Assembly: GCA_018400625.1 (NCBI GenBank)
Contig: JAGYMJ010000674.1
Location: forward strand, 1-18,281
Origin: Planctomycetota bacterium
GTDB taxonomy: Bacteria; Planctomycetota; Brocadiia; SM23-32
Length of the DNA: 18,281 nt
Direction: 5' to 3'
The notes beneath the pieces were generated by a model, which saw only the letters and a list, made by a program, of their open reading frames with translations, was not told the origin of the DNA and did not search any database. The translations under genes and the position numbers were made by a program. Within the stretch, counting starts at the first letter, position 1. The number at the start of each line of letters is the position of its first letter. Below are positions 5,882-13,865 of this stretch, one piece after another.

Positions 5882-6733
5882 ATGGCAAAACAGAACACAG
5901 GACAAAAGCAGGGCCAGGCACAAAAACAGGAAGCCGAACGGGAACAGATCCGCCGGCGAATGGATCAGATCAAAGAAAAAATAATCGTCCTTTCCGGTAA
6001 AGGCGGCGTGGGGAAAAGCACCGTAGCGGCCAACCTCGCCGTTTCTCTGTCGGCGTCCGGTAAAAACGTCGGTCTGCTGGATATCGACATCCACGGACCA
6101 AGCATACCGGATATCTTTAACCTCAAAGATCAGAAAATAATGTCACAGAACGGCAATCTCATACCGGTTCGTCTATCTCCCACTCTTGTCGCCATCTCTA
6201 TAGGGTTGTTGCTCCGAAACCAGGATGACCCTGTCATCTGGCGCGGTCCCATGAAATATCAGATGATAAAACAGTTTCTGCAAAAAGTGGAATGGGGCCG
6301 GCTGGATTATCTTATCATCGATTCCCCCCCGGGCACCGGTGACGAGCCGCTGTCGGTCATACAGCTCATCGAAAATCCCGACGGCGCCGTGGTAGTGACC
6401 ACGCCCCAGCAGGTTGCCCTGTCGGACGTCAGAAAAGGGATTGCTTTCTGCAGGAGTCTGGAACTGCCGGTTATCGGCGTCATTGAAAACATGAGTGGAT
6501 TTTCATGCCCTGAATGCGGGCATACGACCGATATTTTCAAATCCGGCGGCGGCGAAAAACTGGCCCGGGATATGGGTATCCCGTTTCTGGGAAAGATACC
6601 TATCGACCCGAAAATCGTCGAAGCCTGCGAGAGCGGGCAGCCGTATGTTGACAAATACAAAGACAGCAGCGTCGTGAAAAGTTTTAACGAAGCCGTTTCG
6701 TCCATGTTGGCAGGAGAAGTGAAATCAGTTTAA
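5882..6733 (+). CDS. mrp: Mrp/ApbC (NBP35-like) Fe-S carrier ATPase
   Basis: 283 residues. After a polar Gln/Lys-rich N-terminus (1-32) it has KIIVLSGKGGVGKSTVAANLA (Walker A at 39-47), LLDIDIHGPSIPDIF, the Mrp hallmark VIWRGPMKYQMIKQFL, YLIIDSPPGTGDEPLS, and ENMSGFSCPECG with the CPxC pair (C209, C212) that bridges a 4Fe-4S cluster between two subunits. It lacks the N-terminal DUF59 domain of E. coli Mrp. Mrp/ApbC proteins bind and transfer 4Fe-4S clusters to apoproteins. ATG 5882 has no strong SD, unlike its neighbours, and a 42-bp gap precedes it. It is the third MinD-superfamily ATPase in the cluster and the one most clearly tied to Fe-S transfer. Confidence 0.93.
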   Translation: MAKQNTGQKQGQAQKQEAEREQIRRRMDQIKEKIIVLSGKGGVGKSTVAANLAVSLSASGKNVGLLDIDIHGPSIPDIFNLKDQKIMSQNGNLIPVRLSPTLVAISIGLLLRNQDDPVIWRGPMKYQMIKQFLQKVEWGRLDYLIIDSPPGTGDEPLSVIQLIENPDGAVVVTTPQQVALSDVRKGIAFCRSLELPVIGVIENMSGFSCPECGHTTDIFKSGGGEKLARDMGIPFLGKIPIDPKIVEACESGQPYVDKYKDSSVVKSFNEAVSSMLAGEVKSV

Positions 6734-6753
6734 ATTTTTTAGGAGAAAGAAAG

Positions 6754-7095
6754 ATGAAAATAGCGATTCCGTTGGCTCAGGGACAGCTCAGTCTGCATTT
6801 CGGTCATTGTGATCAGTTTGCCATATTCGATGTTGATAAGGATGCCGGCAAGGTTATTAGCAGAAAAGACGAGACACCACCCGGTCATGCGCCGGGGGTG
6901 CTTCCGCAATGGTTGCATGAACAGGGGGTCAATGTCATCATTGCCGGAGGTATCGGGATGCGGGCACAGCGACTTTTTGATCAAAACAATATTGATGTGG
7001 TCGTTGGAGCCCCATCCTCCACTGCGCCGGCGAAGGTTGTTGCGGATTACCTGAAGGGCGATCTCGAGACAGGTGACAACATTTGTGACCATTGA
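6754..7095 (+). CDS. NifX/NifB C-terminal-like protein, 3rd copy (FGHC type)
   Basis: 113 residues from ATG 6754, with an SD (TAGGAGAAAG, 6740-6749). It belongs to the dinitrogenase Fe-Mo cofactor binding fold but to a different branch from the other two: MKIAIPLAQGQLSLHFGHCDQFAIFDVD contains the HFGHC signature (H15, H18, C19) where the others have EPRFGR. This is followed by PPGHAPGVLPQWLHEQGVNVIIAGGIG and RAQRLF. His and Cys in the first loop are plausible metal or cluster ligands. It follows Mrp by 20 bp and ends before a terminator-like hairpin. Its job is inferred to be temporary binding of a metal cluster delivered by the ATPases. Confidence 0.88.
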   Translation: MKIAIPLAQGQLSLHFGHCDQFAIFDVDKDAGKVISRKDETPPGHAPGVLPQWLHEQGVNVIIAGGIGMRAQRLFDQNNIDVVVGAPSSTAPAKVVADYLKGDLETGDNICDH

Positions 7096-7108
7096 AGGGC
7101 GAACTTGT

Positions 7109-7140
7109 AAGGTGAGAGGCATCTGTAACCTCTCACTTTT
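7109..7140 (+). terminator. Terminator-like hairpin after third NifX-like gene
   Basis: GTGAGAGG (7112-7119) pairs perfectly with CCTCTCAC (7129-7136); the flanking AAG and TTT can extend the stem. Four Ts follow (7137-7140). Weak T-tract and immediate SD of the next gene suggest partial read-through or attenuation. Confidence 0.6.
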
Positions 7141-7155
7141 AGGGCGGAGTCTATC

Positions 7156-7590
7156 GTGGATGCGAAGACAACAGGAAATACTTTGGCTGAATTCAGCCAA
7201 AACGTTCATCCTTGCTGCGTTGTGTGCAGTTCGGAGAATGAAAAAGGACTGTGCTTGCAGTTTAATGCGACCAGCAAGGGCGGTGTCGAGGCCCGATTTC
7301 GGTGCAGCGATGTTTTGCAGGGATATCCCGGAATGGCACATGGCGGGATCGTTACTGCCATTTTAGACGGCGCCATGTGCAATTGCCTGTTCGCCTGCGG
7401 CCGGGCAGCAGTTACGGCAGAAATGAAAACAAGATTTCGTCATTCGCTGGCTCTCGGGAAAGAGGCTAAGGTAACAGCGGAGACTACGAAAGTCTCCCGG
7501 CGGGTTTTCAAGCTGAAATCAAAAATAATACAGGACGGGAAAATTATAGCCAACGCGGAAGCTACATATTACGATGAGAAGCCAAAATGA
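7156..7590 (+). CDS. Hotdog-fold thioesterase (PaaI-like)
   Basis: 144 residues. GTG 7156 is the likely start (AGGGCGGAG at 7141-7149); no ATG exists in frame nearby. CVVCSSENEKGLCLQF (about 21-36) is the N-terminal 'CxxCG/S.N..GL' motif of a PaaI-type subgroup. GYPGMAHGGIVTAILDGAM (57-74) is the hotdog HGG helix, with H62 and D71 as likely catalytic or helix residues. The fold hydrolyses acyl-CoA or other thioesters; the substrate is not inferable. It overlaps the MBL gene by 17 bp, and the two are one translational unit. It is not an obvious Fe-S gene and may be a passenger of the cluster. Confidence 0.85.
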   Translation: MDAKTTGNTLAEFSQNVHPCCVVCSSENEKGLCLQFNATSKGGVEARFRCSDVLQGYPGMAHGGIVTAILDGAMCNCLFACGRAAVTAEMKTRFRHSLALGKEAKVTAETTKVSRRVFKLKSKIIQDGKIIANAEATYYDEKPK

Positions 7591-8434
7591 TAACATTGAA
7601 AGGCCAATAGACACGGATCTTATTTCGGTCGCGGTGCTCGTGGATGATGTTGCATCTGAAAAGGTGGGCGCGGAACACGGTCTGGCTTTGTGGCTCGTCT
7701 GTGATGACAAGTGCATACTTTTTGATACGGGCCAGAGCGACCTGCTTATGGAAAATGCCGCAAGGATGGCCGTTGACCTGCCCGGAACCGATGCCGTCGT
7801 GATAAGCCACGGCCATTACGACCATACCGGCGGTTTGCCCGATGCCCTTGATGTTGCCCCGGAAGCCACCGTGTATTTCCACCCCGCCGCGCTCGATCCC
7901 AAATACAGCCTGAAAGGGACCAGGGTCAAATCGATCGGCATACAAAACACGACCTTAAAAAAACTTCAGGATTCCCGCGTTACCCGGACCGCCGTTGCCA
8001 CCCCGGTCTTCCCCGGCATAATGGTCACCGGTCAGGTGTCGCGGGTCAATGAATTTGAGGATGCCGGCGGCGCTTTTTACCTCGACCAAGAATGCAACAG
8101 GGCGGATGATGTTTTAGATGACCAGGCGCTTTTCATCAAAACTTCAAAAGGTCTGGTCATCGTTATCGGCTGTGCCCATGCGGGTATAATAAACATTATA
8201 GAGCATATCCATAGACTGACCGGCATTGAACGGGTACATGCTCTTATCGGCGGCATGCATCTGCTGAATGCAGGCGATGAGAGGATCGGAGAAACCATAA
8301 AAGCGCTTAAGCGGTGGCATATCGAAAAGCTGTACCCTTTGCATTGCACCGGCAAAAAAGCTATCGGGATGCTTCACCGCCACTTCGGGAAAAAATGCGT
8401 ACAGTGCCGCGCAGGCGATTGGATCGACCTCTAA
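7574..8434 (+). CDS. Metallo-beta-lactamase-fold hydrolase
   Basis: 286 residues from ATG 7574. The metal-binding motif HGHYDHTGG runs from H79 (H79, H81, D83, H84). Other likely ligands are H202 in IGCAHAGI and H257 in PLHCTGKKA. ILFDTGQSDLLMENA (48-62) gives the second β-strand Asp. The ordering and the CAHAGIINI and HCTG motifs fit the branch annotated as 7,8-dihydropterin-6-methyl-4-(beta-D-ribofuranosyl)-aminobenzene-5'-phosphate synthase-like, common in anaerobes and archaea. That substrate name is by family convention, not shown here. It is co-translated with the thioesterase (17-bp overlap). Confidence 0.85.
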   Translation: MRSQNDNIERPIDTDLISVAVLVDDVASEKVGAEHGLALWLVCDDKCILFDTGQSDLLMENAARMAVDLPGTDAVVISHGHYDHTGGLPDALDVAPEATVYFHPAALDPKYSLKGTRVKSIGIQNTTLKKLQDSRVTRTAVATPVFPGIMVTGQVSRVNEFEDAGGAFYLDQECNRADDVLDDQALFIKTSKGLVIVIGCAHAGIINIIEHIHRLTGIERVHALIGGMHLLNAGDERIGETIKALKRWHIEKLYPLHCTGKKAIGMLHRHFGKKCVQCRAGDWIDL

Positions 8435-8460
8435 CTTTAATCTTTATTTTTGGGAAAAAC

Positions 8461-8904
8461 ATGAATTCATCCGGCGACGAGATTATAGAAACCTGGGGTA
8501 AGGTGCACAATATGATCTTCGCTTCCCTGAACGACCATCTTGATGACGAATATCTGAAGGAGATTCTTTACAGCCCATTAAAGGAGTTGGGAAAACAAAG
8601 CGCCGAGGGGATCAGTGGCAATGCCCGGACCGCCGGCGAAGCCATTATGGACTTCGAGAAGCATTGGGATATAGAGGGAAAAGTGATCCGGAACACTCGT
8701 TCAGAATTCGTGCGTGAGGTTACATATTGTCCATGGGCTTACTTCAGGCCGCTCAGTTGCAGGACACTGGCATGGTATATGGAAGGCTTCTGCGAGGGGG
8801 TAAATCCAGATTGCTGTTATAAATTGCAGAAACTCATGCCGGAAGGCGCGGATGTCTGCCTCTGGATTATATCCTGTAAAGAACATGACGACATAGTCAG
8901 GTGA
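8461..8904 (+). CDS. Small Cys-rich protein resembling ATC hydrolase (PF14196-like)
   Basis: 147 residues from ATG 8461, placed after the stop of the MBL gene; longer in-frame starts back to 8314 would overlap that gene by 121 bp. The C-terminal half has the family look: TYCPWAYFRPLSCRTLAWYMEG, FCEGVNPDCCYKL, MPEGADVCLWII (Cys 90, 100, 111, 118, 119, 133, 139). This pattern, a CP motif followed by an 'NPD' segment and a final 'G.D.C' turn, resembles L-2-amino-thiazoline-4-carboxylate hydrolase-like proteins. Homologues are often regulators or uncharacterised redox proteins. The N-terminal half is helical and acidic. The Cys-rich end suggests redox or metal binding. It is the last gene of the cluster. 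Confidence 0.5.
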   Translation: MNSSGDEIIETWGKVHNMIFASLNDHLDDEYLKEILYSPLKELGKQSAEGISGNARTAGEAIMDFEKHWDIEGKVIRNTRSEFVREVTYCPWAYFRPLSCRTLAWYMEGFCEGVNPDCCYKLQKLMPEGADVCLWIISCKEHDDIVR

Positions 8905-9162
8905 GAAACATACAACATGGTCTTGTTCTTGGGGACGCCACTGGTTAAATCATATATTGCATTCACTTAACACCGGACCGGCGTGTTCTGACACCCTTAG
9001 CAGCGATTTTTCCCCCGCGAAAAACTGTTCTAAGCATCATAGCTTCCCGCCCCCTCCCGACGAATCCATGCGGAAGGGGACGAATTCTCTACCTGTCCTG
9101 CCTTAATCCGGGGATATTTGGCACACAACTTGATATTTTTGCTTTTATCCGGTAGACTAGTG

Positions 9163-9180
9163 CTTAGTTGCATAACTAAG
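9163..9180. repeat. Perfect inverted repeat (operator-like or part of repeat element)
   Basis: CTTAGTT (9163-9169), a GCAT spacer, then AACTAAG (9174-9180): seven perfectly paired bases. The symmetry and A/T-rich arms resemble binding sites of MarR-type repressors, but no regulator gene is nearby. The alternative is that it is the upstream hairpin of the repeat unit at 9190-9233. Confidence 0.55.
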
Positions 9181-9189
9181 GATAATCTT

Positions 9190-9233
9190 TTCAGTAAACC
9201 CCGTGGCATCTCCACCGTGCCCTGTGCCGGTGG
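9190..9233 (+). repeat. Dispersed 44-nt repeat, copy A
   Basis: Begins TTCAGTAAACCCCGT and ends in a hairpin CCACCG...CGGTGG (10-base loop). It matches copy B (18229-18272) at 39 of 44 positions by eye. It is non-coding in both places. Confidence 0.7.
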
Positions 9234-9365
9234 GGATAAGACTATGCATTTCACTCCGGATTTTAATAGCTTTCCCCCTCATTCACCCCTTATAATAACG
9301 CTCCGGATTTCTCTGCCATCATGATTTAACTTTCCCCTTCCCCTGTTCGAATACCGGTTAAAGTA

Positions 9366-11030
9366 ATGAACGATACAAAAAAAACTATTGAGAGAAAGTG
9401 GACGAGGATCCTCGGGGTAGATTATCTGCACCTTCTCTTCGAGGACGGGACCGACCTCTATATAACCCTCTACGGCCTGCCTTTCGCCAGACAGCTCGAA
9501 CCCCAAAACTACTGGACGGATAAGGAGTGGTTTGGCCGTAACAGCCGCAAGTTGCACGGGACCGGCACACTGTACAAAATTCGTACGAAACCCGTTGAGG
9601 ATGTTTCCAGGGATATCGTTCTCAAATGGAGCCGCATGGGACAAGATATTCCCGGGGAGACCGAAGTTTCGAGCATCGAGGGAGCAAAGTTCAACAGCCC
9701 CTTTGAGGAGTTTGGACTGGTTATGGAACTCAGAGAATCAGTACTGGGGCACGGCAAATCTGTGCTGACCCATAAACCTCTGGCTATTTATGTTCCCCGC
9801 AAGTTTGTGGAAAGCGAGCGCATAGGCCGAAAAAGCTACTGGATGGAAGACCTGCAGGAAAGCCACAGGGAAGTTGTGCTCGATCCCAACCGACAGTATG
9901 CCGTCCTTTACGAATGGATCAAGGGAGTGGATGCGGCGGAGGTCTGGAGAGCAGGTATAATTGATGAGAATCATGTGAACCGCCTTACCGAACGTGCCTC
10001 CCGTGAGCTGCAGAATAAGGGGTTCAGAGTGCGGGATAACAAACCGCATCATGTCATACTTCGCCCGTCCGGCAAATCACAGGGAATTGCAACGGACCGC
10101 CGGGGAAAGGCGTTGTATGCGCTGGTGGATTTTGAACTTCTGGAGCGAACCGTCGAACATGAAAAACAGGTGAAAGCTTCCAGGCGCAGCGGCTACCTGA
10201 AAAAACAGGCAAAACGTTTTGAGGCAGACAAAGGATTCCCCATGAATTTGGAGCCCACCGAAATTTTCGGGGTCAAATATGTCTATGGTCGGGTCGAGAG
10301 CACCGGCGGTGCCCTCTGGGTTGTTGGCAAAGACCCGGATCTTTTCGAATATTTCGTGCCGGAAAAATGGCGGGAGAGTCCGAAGAAAAACGTTTCAGAA
10401 CATGGAAGGACCTATGATACCCGTACCAAAGACAACGTGCACGTCGTCTGTCGTGTCTCGAAAGTGGGCCGCGTACCCGAAGTGGACGAGCTGGACAGGG
10501 CCGGCGTGCGTAAGGTTTCGCACGGCTATAACAGCCCGTTCGAAGAGATTGCACTGAGTTTTCAACTGAACAAATCCGGCATACCTACAGTGTATCCCCG
10601 GGCTATCTACATGAGTGGTCATCGAATAGATGAAGAGGAAGGTCCCACCGACAGACGGCGGTTCAGAAGCCACGAGCAGATTGTGACCCCCGAAGGCCAT
10701 CCTGTACTGAGTTGCCGCCATCAGTACGTGATAATCTGGGGTTACTGGAACGGCCCGGATGAATATCTCGCCGAAAAAGATGAGGATTATTATCAAAGCA
10801 TCGACGCTTTCAGAGCATATCAACGCAACATAATTGATCGCGGAATGTATGAGGCCTGTATCCGCAATACCACCAGGCGTCTTTCGAGTGCGGGGGTTGA
10901 TGCCCTCAACATAAAAGGAACGCACCTGTTACTTTCGATAAACAAATCGGGTGAACTGGTTTTCGATGATGATGGATCCCCTATCATACACATATGTAAT
11001 CTTGAACTAATGAGGCTTACAGAAAGGTAG
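9366..11030 (+). CDS. Tandem kinase-like protein: active-type N-half, pseudokinase-type C-half
   Basis: 554 residues from ATG 9366 (weak SD). The protein is an internal duplication (about 15-262 and 299-552): both halves start with LGVDY/FGVKY, share NSPFEE (110-115 and 389-394), and end with a catalytic-loop-like plus DFE-like pair. In the first half K87 (IVLKWSRMG) fits the β3 Lys, E114 or E115 the αC Glu, D224 (RDNKPHHVIL) the catalytic Asp, and D255 (LVDFELL) the metal-binding Asp of a protein-kinase-like phosphotransferase. In the second half the aligned residues are R363, N515 and N545, so it should be inactive. There is no signal peptide or membrane segment. Substrate is unknown. It sits 77 bp before a heparinase-like gene, which might point to a saccharide or LPS-type substrate. 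Confidence 0.65.
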   Translation: MNDTKKTIERKWTRILGVDYLHLLFEDGTDLYITLYGLPFARQLEPQNYWTDKEWFGRNSRKLHGTGTLYKIRTKPVEDVSRDIVLKWSRMGQDIPGETEVSSIEGAKFNSPFEEFGLVMELRESVLGHGKSVLTHKPLAIYVPRKFVESERIGRKSYWMEDLQESHREVVLDPNRQYAVLYEWIKGVDAAEVWRAGIIDENHVNRLTERASRELQNKGFRVRDNKPHHVILRPSGKSQGIATDRRGKALYALVDFELLERTVEHEKQVKASRRSGYLKKQAKRFEADKGFPMNLEPTEIFGVKYVYGRVESTGGALWVVGKDPDLFEYFVPEKWRESPKKNVSEHGRTYDTRTKDNVHVVCRVSKVGRVPEVDELDRAGVRKVSHGYNSPFEEIALSFQLNKSGIPTVYPRAIYMSGHRIDEEEGPTDRRRFRSHEQIVTPEGHPVLSCRHQYVIIWGYWNGPDEYLAEKDEDYYQSIDAFRAYQRNIIDRGMYEACIRNTTRRLSSAGVDALNIKGTHLLLSINKSGELVFDDDGSPIIHICNLELMRLTER

Positions 11031-11107
11031 TGAAAATCATTAAGGAACCGGAATTATAATTGAGTGGTTAAGCAATTCGATACACTTAAATAAAATTGGA
11101 GTATGTC

Positions 11108-13744
11108 ATGTCAATGCTTGAAATTTTAGAAAAACGCGGTTATAAGTTCCGAAAACATACTGAAGAGTTTGGTTTAGGTATCCCATCCGTTGTGGATTTC
11201 GATTTAAAGTTACGAGAAGTCCTTAAATATGAGGGCATAGATGGTCTGGAAGAATGCTTGAAAAACAGGATGTATAGCCCGCCGTGGGGATTATGGACTT
11301 TCCCTTCTTTCGATATAAAGAAAAATCTGCCGCGCCGACCGGATGTTGTTCTGGCACAAGATGGGAAAGTTTGCTGCACGATTGTTGTACCGGAAAACAG
11401 CCCCATCTACATGTCATTCGCAAAGGAATTCGTCGATGAGATTAAAACTGACTACGGGATAGAACTCTGCATTGTTGATGAGAATGCTGTGCAACCAGAG
11501 GCCCTGGAAAAACAACATCTGATATTATTCGGCGGCTCGCACCAGAACCGCATGGCCCTTGAACTGGCGCTCAAATACCGAACGATGTTTGTGGACGCCG
11601 GAGTGCCGGGAGAGGATGGGTGGATAGTGACCACTCATTGCGGGCTCAATGCCCGGGGGCATAATATCGCTCAGGTATGCTCGGACGCAGACAACAAGGC
11701 TAAAGTCATGGACATCCTGAAGGATAATGTTGCTGAATACGGACTAAGCCTCCTGCTGCGCAATGTCCATCGTGTAGAACAAGGATCGGTCATGAAGCAG
11801 CATTTCCCCTCCTGGGAAAACTATAAAGAATCCCTGCCGGGGCGTGTTCCGCATTTCAAAGGAAAAGATGTTGAAGCGCCTGATGATCTTCAAGAATTGT
11901 CTGAACTTCTCGCCCTTGGCTTCGACGGAGGAACCTTTGGAAACTATATAAGCAATACCGCTCCTGTCGACATCGCTGTGGGCTGTGCACATTATTATCA
12001 TCTCTCCGGGGATGAACGCGCGCTGGAATTGTTCCACAAGCTTCTTTTTCGGCTGGTTGATTATTACCTCAAAACGCCTGGCGGAGCGAGCTATCCATCG
12101 GATTTAGATTTTAGAGTGGGGGTTCTGATATTGTATTATTCACGACTGGAACATCTCCCCCTTTTTAGTGAAGAAGACCGCCTTTTGCTGGGCAACATGC
12201 TGCTTTCATGTACAAGAGCAGTTCATGAACATGCTTTCAAAAATTGGGCGGTGGAAGATTATACCGTTCGCCACAACCATGAGACTTTTCCGGCTCTATC
12301 CCTGACGTATGCCTCGGAGTATTTCAGCCGTTTCAATGTTGACGAAATAAATCATTATATTGCCACCTGGGACAAATACTCCAAGCAGGTTTTCGAGAAG
12401 GGGCTTTGGAACAGAAGCAAACAGAAAGAGAATTCCAGGAGCTACGAACCTTTTGTTTATAATCATGCAGCGTCGTATTCTTTCTTTACCGGATGTGATT
12501 TGCAGCTTTTTAGCAACGGCATGTTCCGCCAACTGTGTGAACGTGAGTTCGTCGCAACCGATAATTTTTTCCGGGCCGTGGATTATGGTGATACCCCGAT
12601 AAAAATGCAGGCAGTCGATTCTGTCTCCGCCCGGCTGCTTGCGGCCAGGCAAGACGGCACAATACGCTGGTTTGCCGGGGAAGGTTTCCGAAGGGAGCCA
12701 CGCTATACAGGCAAAGAACTGCATGATTACCCCGGCATACGCCTCCACCAGGAAGCGAACCCTCCGGAGTCGGGAGAATGGGAGAATCGGCCTCTGGATG
12801 AAAATTTCATGAATGATTTCGCGCCCGATTTTCCCCATGAATTCGCCTTTGACAAACTGGCCTTTCGCACGGGATGGAATGATGAGGATCAGTATCTGCT
12901 GCTTGAAGGGGTGGGTGAGATCAACAAGATATCGCATGCGCATTATGAGACCAACGGTATTGTGCGCCTCAACCATCTCGGCCGCCACTGGATCGTTTCC
13001 AACGGCTACGGTAAACGCATCGGAGTCAAGGACAGGAGTAAAGCGTTCAGTTCCCGCCAACTCGGCCCGCTGGACCACAACATGCTGATATTGAAAGATG
13101 AAGAGGGCAAAATTGTCCGCGACCTCCCGATGAACGCCCTCATCCAACTCGGCCAGGAGAAAGATATCCTGTATTCCACCAGCGCTTTGCTGGGATATGG
13201 TCATGCCAACTGGTTCCGCACATTGGTGGTCAATTCGGGCGAATATGTCCTTGTGATCGATCGCATTCAGGCCCTGGACAAAGCGCTTGAAAAGGCCCAT
13301 ATAGAATGGAATTGTTTGGGCAAAGTTTCTGAGATGGATGGTGGTTTTCGAATAGAACAGGACGGCATTTTCATGGATATCATCAGCCCCTCCGATTGGC
13401 CGGCGGAACAAAGAGTCGCCGATCAATCCCTTTCATGGAAACAGGCCCTGAATCCTGGGGTTTACCCTTATGCCGAATTCCCGCTGACAAAACTTGTCTC
13501 CCATGCTCCAGGCATTGGGGCCGGACGCTCCAGCACGCTTGTTAATCTGCTGGCCGCTCATCGGGGAACATCAGAATATTCACTCGAGAGTCCGCGGGAA
13601 AATCAAGTGATAGTGAAAGGCCCTGTATCCGCCTCACAGCGAACGAAAGTCGTTGATGGCGACCTTTCTGTAAACGGCCGAAACGGCCAATGTGATGTGC
13701 GATTCGCCGATGTGCCCGATCTGCCTGCTCCGTTCAAGGAATAA
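11108..13744 (+). CDS. Heparinase II/III family-like protein
   Basis: 878 residues. ATG 11108 follows GGAG (11098-11101) by six bases; an in-frame TTG at 11096 is less likely. The N-terminal ~230 residues are a mixed domain (LILFGGSHQNRMAL) of unknown kind. The middle is an (α/α)-toroid-like helical region with VRHNHETFPALS (H389, N390, H391). The C-terminal part is a β-sandwich-like domain with SHAHYETNGIVRLNHLGRHW (H610, H612) and a following VSNGYGKR, as in heparinase II/III lyases, which cleave uronic-acid polysaccharides by β-elimination. No signal peptide is visible, so the enzyme is probably cytoplasmic or only structurally related. It follows the kinase-like gene on the same strand with a 77-bp gap and may be co-transcribed. 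Confidence 0.8.
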   Translation: MSMLEILEKRGYKFRKHTEEFGLGIPSVVDFDLKLREVLKYEGIDGLEECLKNRMYSPPWGLWTFPSFDIKKNLPRRPDVVLAQDGKVCCTIVVPENSPIYMSFAKEFVDEIKTDYGIELCIVDENAVQPEALEKQHLILFGGSHQNRMALELALKYRTMFVDAGVPGEDGWIVTTHCGLNARGHNIAQVCSDADNKAKVMDILKDNVAEYGLSLLLRNVHRVEQGSVMKQHFPSWENYKESLPGRVPHFKGKDVEAPDDLQELSELLALGFDGGTFGNYISNTAPVDIAVGCAHYYHLSGDERALELFHKLLFRLVDYYLKTPGGASYPSDLDFRVGVLILYYSRLEHLPLFSEEDRLLLGNMLLSCTRAVHEHAFKNWAVEDYTVRHNHETFPALSLTYASEYFSRFNVDEINHYIATWDKYSKQVFEKGLWNRSKQKENSRSYEPFVYNHAASYSFFTGCDLQLFSNGMFRQLCEREFVATDNFFRAVDYGDTPIKMQAVDSVSARLLAARQDGTIRWFAGEGFRREPRYTGKELHDYPGIRLHQEANPPESGEWENRPLDENFMNDFAPDFPHEFAFDKLAFRTGWNDEDQYLLLEGVGEINKISHAHYETNGIVRLNHLGRHWIVSNGYGKRIGVKDRSKAFSSRQLGPLDHNMLILKDEEGKIVRDLPMNALIQLGQEKDILYSTSALLGYGHANWFRTLVVNSGEYVLVIDRIQALDKALEKAHIEWNCLGKVSEMDGGFRIEQDGIFMDIISPSDWPAEQRVADQSLSWKQALNPGVYPYAEFPLTKLVSHAPGIGAGRSSTLVNLLAAHRGTSEYSLESPRENQVIVKGPVSASQRTKVVDGDLSVNGRNGQCDVRFADVPDLPAPFKE

Positions 13745-13753
13745 GATAAGGAG

Positions 13754-13775
13754 GGAAAACGTCTGCGCGTTTTCC
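13754..13775 (+). terminator. Hairpin after heparinase gene
   Basis: GGAAAACG (13754-13761) pairs perfectly with CGTTTTCC (13768-13775) around a six-base loop. No T-tract follows, so it could be a Rho-dependent end, 3' protection or part of a bistable structure with GAAAACC at 13789. Confidence 0.4.
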
Positions 13776-13816
13776 GGGGCCTTGCTCTGAAAACCGGGCG
13801 CCTTTCGGCCAGGCGG

Positions 13817-13865
13817 CTAGTGGGTCTTAAACCCCTTGGGAGTTCGAATCTTCCCATCCGCACCA
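13817..13865 (+). pseudogene. 3' fragment of a tRNA gene, class II (Leu-like)
   Basis: The fragment has the anticodon-stem end CTAG, a long variable arm (GGGT..ACCC), a T-arm GGGAG-TTCGAAT-CTTCC and a 3' acceptor strand CATCCGC, then ACCA (13862-13865) followed by a run of Ts. The long variable arm fits tRNA-Leu or another class II tRNA. No 5' acceptor partner (GCGGATG) or D-arm lies within the preceding ~90 bases, so the gene is not complete. Such a fragment typically marks the edge of an integrated element or a decayed duplicate. An antisense ORF here yields the GRFELP peptide often seen opposite tRNA genes, which supports tRNA origin. Confidence 0.6.

Larger units (their letters stand above)
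8905..9365. other. 460-bp non-coding stretch with repeat elements
   Basis: No convincing gene on either strand. The stretch contains the palindrome at 9163-9180, the dispersed repeat at 9190-9233 and C-rich runs. A short CACCGG..CCGG hairpin lies near 8970. No strong promoter for the downstream gene was identified. Confidence 0.6.

Noticed and set aside
109..7095. True nitrogen-fixation (nif) operon
   Set aside because: No NifH, NifD, NifK, NifE, NifN or radical-SAM NifB domain is encoded; only the NifX-type domain occurs.
9163..9180. Integron attC site
   Set aside because: The palindrome lacks RYYYAAC/GTTRRRY core sites, and no integrase is present.
12296..13426. 376-codon ORF on the minus strand
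   Set aside because: It lies opposite the well-supported heparinase-like gene, has no recognisable domain and no SD; it is a shadow.
13777..13865. Complete tRNA gene ending at 13865
   Set aside because: No 5' acceptor strand complementary to CATCCGC and no D-arm can be placed within 90 bases upstream.
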